Assembly (NCBI RefSeq): GCF_051488685.1
Contig: NZ_JBPSEH010000004.1
Coordinates: 232,516-296,515 of the forward strand
Direction of reading: 5' to 3'
Origin: Melioribacter sp051488685
GTDB taxonomy: Bacteria > Bacteroidota > Ignavibacteria > Ignavibacteriales > Melioribacteraceae
DNA: 64,000 nucleotides
The notes beneath the pieces are model-generated. The model was given only the letters and a program-made list of their open reading frames with translations, was not told where the DNA came from and ran no database searches. Below are positions 61,012 to 64,000 of this stretch, piece by piece (the first letter of the stretch is position 1; the number at the start of each line of letters is the position of its first letter). Position numbers and translations under genes: made by a program.

Positions 61012-61461
61012 TAAATCAGCCATCTCGATGGCAGATAGTGCTGCATCCCAACCTTTATTACCAGCTTTAACACCTGCTCTTTCAAGAGCTTGTTCCATTG
61101 AATCTGCTGTAATAATACCGAATATTACAGGTAATTCGGTGTTTAATGAAACATTGGCAATCCCTTTTGCAACTTCAGAGGCAACATACTCAAAATGTGG
61201 TGTACCTCCTCTAATTACTGCGCCCAAACAAATTATAGCATCATATTTTTTTGTTTGAGCCAATTTCTGTGCGGTTAAAGGAATTTCGAATGATCCGGGT
61301 ACCCAGAATACCTGAATGTTCGATTCAGCGGCTTTATGGCGTATTAAACAATCGAGTGCTCCGTTTAATAATTGTTTGGAAACCATTTCATTGAAACGTG
61401 AGACCACAATTGCAAACTTTTTGCCTTCTGCATTTAGTAGGCCTTCTGTAATTTTAACCAT
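60997..61461 (-). CDS. ribH: 6,7-dimethyl-8-ribityllumazine synthase
   Basis: Penultimate step of riboflavin synthesis, joining 3,4-dihydroxy-2-butanone 4-phosphate to the ribityl pyrimidine. 154 residues. FAIVVSRFNEMVSKQLLNGA with the aromatic substrate contact Phe, WVPGSFEIPLTAQKLA, ICLGAVIRGGTPHFEYVASE with the catalytic His, PVIFGIITADSMEQALERAG, and KGWDAALSAIEMADLL at the end. It would assemble as pentamers or 60-mers. Last gene of the rib operon, 12 bp after ribBA. Confidence 0.96.
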   Translation of the reverse strand: MVKITEGLLNAEGKKFAIVVSRFNEMVSKQLLNGALDCLIRHKAAESNIQVFWVPGSFEIPLTAQKLAQTKKYDAIICLGAVIRGGTPHFEYVASEVAKGIANVSLNTELPVIFGIITADSMEQALERAGVKAGNKGWDAALSAIEMADLLSKI

Positions 61462-61473
61462 GTTTCCTCCTTA

Positions 61474-62691
61474 TTATAAATTTTTTATCATGTGTCCCAA
61501 TTTTTCGGCTTTTGTTTTAAGATATCTTTTATTTACTTCGTTAGCAGGAATTTCTATCGGCACACGTTCTACAATTTCGAGGTCGTAGCCTTTTAGTCCA
61601 ATAATTTTTTTCGGATTATTGGTGAGTAATCTGATTTTTGAAATACCGAGATCTTTCAAGATTTGAGCACCCATTCCATAATCTCTCAGGTCTGCCTTAA
61701 AGCCGAGTTCCTCGTTGGCTTCTACAGTATCTTTTCCTTTTTCTTGTAGAGAATAAGCCAGTAATTTATTTACCAGTCCTATTCCTCTTCCTTCTTGTTT
61801 CATATATAATAGTACTCCTCGACCTTCTTTTTCAATCATTTCGAGCGCTGTGACCAGTTGATCTCCGCAGTCGCATCTTAAAGAACCAAAGACATCGCCT
61901 GTTAAGCATTCTGAGTGGACCCTAACTAAGACGGGATTCCCATCGGATATATTTCCTTTAACAAGTGCTAATGCGTTTTCATGAGGTTCTATTGTACTTT
62001 CATATAAGTGCAATTTAAAATCGCCGTATTTGGATGGAAGGTCGACTACTACGATTTTATTAATTAAATTTTCGCGTTTTCGGCGGTATTCAATTAAGTC
62101 GGCAATTGAGATAATTGATAAATTATGATTATTAGCAAATTCAGTTAATCTGTCCCCACGACACATTGTACCGTCGCTATCCAGTATTTCGCATAATACG
62201 CCTGCGGGGTAACAACCAGCAAGGCGAGCCAGATCAACAGCGGCTTCAGTATGACCGGCTCTTTTCAAAACGCCCCCACGTTTAGCAATAAGTGGGAAAA
62301 CATGTCCAGGACGCATGAAATCATCAGCTCTAGCATTATTATCTGCTATTGCTTTAATTGTTTTTGCGCGATCAAAAGCTGATGTACCGGTTGTTGTGCC
62401 GTATTTGTAATCGATTGAAATGGTAAAAGGGGTTTGATGGGGAGATGTGTTATATTTAACCATTAAGTCGAGTCCAAGTTGATCTGCTCTTTCAGGAGTA
62501 ATTGCTACGCACAGAATACCCCTCGCTTCGCGTGTAATAAAATTTACTGCTTCTGGTGTCACAAATTCAGCAGCCATTATAATATCGCCTTCATTTTCGC
62601 GATCGGCATCATCAACTACAATAATCATCTCGCCTTTTTTGAATTTTTCGATCGCATGCTCAATTGTGTCTAACTTATTTTCGTTTGACAT
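61474..62691 (-). CDS. ribBA: Bifunctional 3,4-dihydroxy-2-butanone-4-phosphate synthase / GTP cyclohydrolase II
   Basis: Supplies both starting branches of riboflavin synthesis. 405 residues. The N-terminal RibB domain (about 1-205) has VVDDADRENEGDIIMAAEFV, FITREARGILC, RPGHVFPLIAKRGG, GHTEAAVDLARLAG and LCEILDSDG. The C-terminal RibA domain (about 210-400) has the zinc motif VRVHSECLTGDVFGSLRCDC, MKQEGRGIGL, YGMGAQILKDLGISKIRLL and TNNPKKIIGL. All expected catalytic residues are seen in both halves, so both activities should be present. It sits 3 bp after ribE. Confidence 0.97.
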   Translation of the reverse strand: MSNENKLDTIEHAIEKFKKGEMIIVVDDADRENEGDIIMAAEFVTPEAVNFITREARGILCVAITPERADQLGLDLMVKYNTSPHQTPFTISIDYKYGTTTGTSAFDRAKTIKAIADNNARADDFMRPGHVFPLIAKRGGVLKRAGHTEAAVDLARLAGCYPAGVLCEILDSDGTMCRGDRLTEFANNHNLSIISIADLIEYRRKRENLINKIVVVDLPSKYGDFKLHLYESTIEPHENALALVKGNISDGNPVLVRVHSECLTGDVFGSLRCDCGDQLVTALEMIEKEGRGVLLYMKQEGRGIGLVNKLLAYSLQEKGKDTVEANEELGFKADLRDYGMGAQILKDLGISKIRLLTNNPKKIIGLKGYDLEIVERVPIEIPANEVNKRYLKTKAEKLGHMIKNL

Positions 62692-62694
62692 TTT

Positions 62695-63330
62695 TTAGTA
62701 ACCCATCTTTTTTAATTTATCTATAGTAATATTTGAATCTTCATTTGAATTAAGTAATCTTTCTACATATTTGGCAATCAAATCAACTTCAATGTTTACC
62801 AGGTCGCCTGTTTTTTTAAATTTCAGTGTTGTATGTTCCCACGTGTATGGAATTACAGAAATTACTAAGTATTCATCGTATAATTGGGCAATAGTTAAAC
62901 TAATGCCATTAATTGCTACTGACCCTTCTTTAATAAAATATTTTTTCAATTCATATGGATACGAAATTTCTAATAAATAATTTTCTCCTTTTGGTATTAT
63001 GCTTCTTATTTTACCTCTATGATTAACATGTCCCTGCACAAGATGTCCACCTATTCTTTCGTTGTATCTAATTGCGCGTTCTAAATTTACATAATCACCC
63101 GATTTAATTTTTCCAAGTGTAGTTTTAAATAAAGTTTCACCTACAGCTTCGACTGTAAAAATTTTATTATCTATCGAAGTTACAGTTAAACACACACCAT
63201 CAACGGCGACAGAATCGCCCAATTTTAAATCTTCAAAAATCAGGTTACATTTTGTTGAAAACTTAATTCCGTTTTCAATTTTCTCGATTTTTTCTATACA
63301 ACCTATTTCTTCAATGATACCGCTAAACAT
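62695..63330 (-). CDS. ribE: Riboflavin synthase alpha chain
   Basis: Converts two lumazine molecules to riboflavin and a pyrimidine. 211 residues with the expected internal duplication: N-terminal barrel MFSGIIEEIGCIEKIEK...GDSVAVDGVCLTVTSI...GETLFKTTLG, and second barrel GGHLVQGHVNHRGKI...EGSVAINGISLTIAQL...YTWEHTTL. The start overlaps the ribD stop by 8 bp. Confidence 0.95.
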   Translation of the reverse strand: MFSGIIEEIGCIEKIEKIENGIKFSTKCNLIFEDLKLGDSVAVDGVCLTVTSIDNKIFTVEAVGETLFKTTLGKIKSGDYVNLERAIRYNERIGGHLVQGHVNHRGKIRSIIPKGENYLLEISYPYELKKYFIKEGSVAINGISLTIAQLYDEYLVISVIPYTWEHTTLKFKKTGDLVNIEVDLIAKYVERLLNSNEDSNITIDKLKKMGY

Positions 63331-63772
63331 TTTTCAAACTTTCAAAATATTTTTTATTTAACTCTTTTGACTCGTCATCTAAAATGCCTACTATTACTTC
63401 TATGCCGGCCTGGCGTAGTTTCTCAATTCCTTTGCCATTTACCAGCGGATTAGGATCTATTGAAGAGATAACAACTTTTTTAATTTTGTTTTTAATTATC
63501 AGCGGTACGCAAGGAGGAGTTTTTTTGTTTGTATGGCAACACGGTTCAAGATTACAATAAAGTGTTGCTCCCTCGAGATTTTCTTTTGCATTATTTATAG
63601 CATTGGCTTCTGCATGTGGTCCGCCAAAATATTCATGATAACCTTCGGATAATATTTTATTATCCTTGACGATTACACAACCAACCATCGGATTAGGCTC
63701 TACTTTTCCTTCGCCTTTGAGTGCTAGTTCAAAGCATCGTAAAATATAATCTTTGTCTCTATTTGCATCCAT
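63323..63772 (-). CDS. ribD: RibD deaminase domain only (diaminohydroxyphosphoribosylaminopyrimidine deaminase)
   Basis: 149 residues containing the cytidine-deaminase-like half of RibD: NPMVGCVIVKDNKILSEGYH, zinc and proton relay in GGPHAEANAI, LEPCCHTNKKTPPC and SSIDPNPLVNGKGIEKLR. Normal RibD is about 360 residues, with a reductase domain following. Here the frame stops after LNKKYFESLKNV, just where the reductase should begin, and ribE overlaps the end, so no reductase is encoded in place. The deaminase zinc ligands are intact. A separate reductase must exist elsewhere if the pathway is complete. First gene of the rib operon. Confidence 0.9.
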   Translation of the reverse strand: MDANRDKDYILRCFELALKGEGKVEPNPMVGCVIVKDNKILSEGYHEYFGGPHAEANAINNAKENLEGATLYCNLEPCCHTNKKTPPCVPLIIKNKIKKVVISSIDPNPLVNGKGIEKLRQAGIEVIVGILDDESKELNKKYFESLKNV

Positions 63773-63794
63773 AGAAATATTAAAATTGATATCT

Positions 63795-63802
63795 CAAAAA
63801 TA
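63795..63802 (-). promoter_or_regulatory. Putative -7 element of the rib operon
   Basis: Minus strand TATTTTTG fits TAnnTTTG, 22 bp before the ribD start. No -33 TTG at ideal spacing. No FMN riboswitch (RFN) was recognised in the leader. Confidence 0.35.
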
Positions 63803-63903
63803 ACTTTATTTCGTGAGTAAAAAAATTATTGCTCTATTAATTGTTGGGATAGAAATATGATTGACTTGGATTAGTATTATGAGATTAAAATTTATATGTA
63901 AAA

Positions 63904-64000
63904 TTAAGAGGGGATAATATGATATTCTCGTCCTTTGCCAGTTTTGAAGAACTTTTCTCTTTTCATGGCGTCGGACTTTTGTGAAAAGGATTCATAGTAA
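63904..64000 (-). CDS. GIY-YIG nuclease-family protein (3' end only, rest outside window)
   Basis: The last 31 codons of a minus-strand gene whose 5' part lies beyond the right edge. The frame is open to the edge and reads YYESFSQKSDAMKREKFFKT followed by GKGREYHIIPS. This matches the C-terminal part of small GIY-YIG domain proteins (UvrC-N/Slx1-like), where R/S-x-A-x-x-R-E-K-x-x-K-x-x-G-R-E is conserved. The catalytic GIY-YIG part cannot be seen. Such small genes are often widespread and mobile. A +strand frame of 21 codons on the same bases (63919-63984) is discounted. Confidence 0.7.
   Translation of the reverse strand, partial: YYESFSQKSDAMKREKFFKTGKGREYHIIPS

Noticed and set aside
63773..63903. 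FMN riboswitch (RFN element) before the rib operon
   Set aside because: The leader is short and A/T rich, and the conserved RFN blocks (AGGGG...CGGGGU style segments) are not present.
63919..63984. Short +strand frame of 21 codons with a purine-rich site before it
   Set aside because: The opposite strand encodes a convincing GIY-YIG C-terminus over the same bases; the short frame has no recognisable features.
1..64000. CRISPR array, tRNA, rRNA, integrase, prophage or defence genes
   Set aside because: Looked for repeats with regular spacing, tRNA-like cloverleaf ends, transposases, integrases and known defence motifs. None was seen, though reading by eye could miss a divergent tRNA.

Overview
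The window reads as a piece of chromosome from a member of the FCB group, most likely the Ignavibacteria (Melioribacter-like) side of Bacteroidota. The reasons are: a secreted subtilase ending in a type IX secretion sorting domain with the 'NYPNPFN' motif; a PorZ-like propeller protein with a C-terminal beta-sandwich; a bacillithiol enzyme (BshC); many outer-membrane beta-barrel proteins; low G+C; and promoters of the Bacteroidota type (TTG, about 20 bp, TAnnTTTG) that can be seen directly in front of gap, tetR, the porin gene and htpG. No rRNA, tRNA, CRISPR array or intact mobile element was found. Genes are packed tightly. Start/stop overlaps of the ATGA type are frequent, and several convergent pairs touch or overlap at their 3' ends. 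The exception is a 1.2 kb stretch (23293-24489) that holds a decayed outer-membrane protein gene and a terminator.

Layout. 1-3419: folD (5' part outside the window), deoC with an unusual N-terminal extension, a solitary HicB-like protein, a TrmH-type RNA methyltransferase and aroA, all on + and nearly contiguous. 3420-12242: bshC (-), a ROK sugar kinase (+), an ABC-F ATPase and a PorZ-like propeller (-), and a PHP phosphoesterase plus a Crp/Fnr regulator (-). 12243-18474: gap and pgk, each followed by a hairpin, then a rhomboid protease, a small lipoprotein and recQ. 18620-23292: 3-hydroxyacyl-CoA dehydrogenase with acetate kinase, then an SDR with an FAD oxidoreductase. 24490-29828: mutS, a DUF1684 lipoprotein, DAHP synthase and prephenate dehydrogenase. 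29920-33564: a 1214-residue GH13 protein.

33628-39551 is a TetR-controlled export operon (tetR, tolC, hlyD, two ABC-2 permeases, a small outer-membrane barrel) without an ATPase gene. The same 15-bp palindromic site occurs once at the tetR promoter and once in front of tolC. Divergently, 39682-41990 encodes a porin-like barrel, an exported FMN-binding protein with a flavinylation motif, a four-helix membrane protein with paired histidines, and tatA, a short gene of 55 codons. This looks like an envelope flavin electron-transfer module and is the best candidate here for something not yet described.

42078-50947: htpG, a sugar-nucleotide epimerase, a soluble histidine kinase with an NtrC-type regulator, an outer-membrane protein, a HAD phosphatase, and a secreted protein that appears to join a dead calcineurin-like phosphoesterase to a PQQ-type propeller. 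51081-56872: lepA, lepB, the subtilase, an O-methyltransferase and a helical protein. 56912-64000: an Rrf2 regulator with three cysteines, yigZ, uvrA, a riboflavin operon (ribD deaminase only, ribE, ribBA, ribH), and the 3' end of a GIY-YIG protein at the right edge.

All functional names rest on motif recognition by eye. No database search was run.
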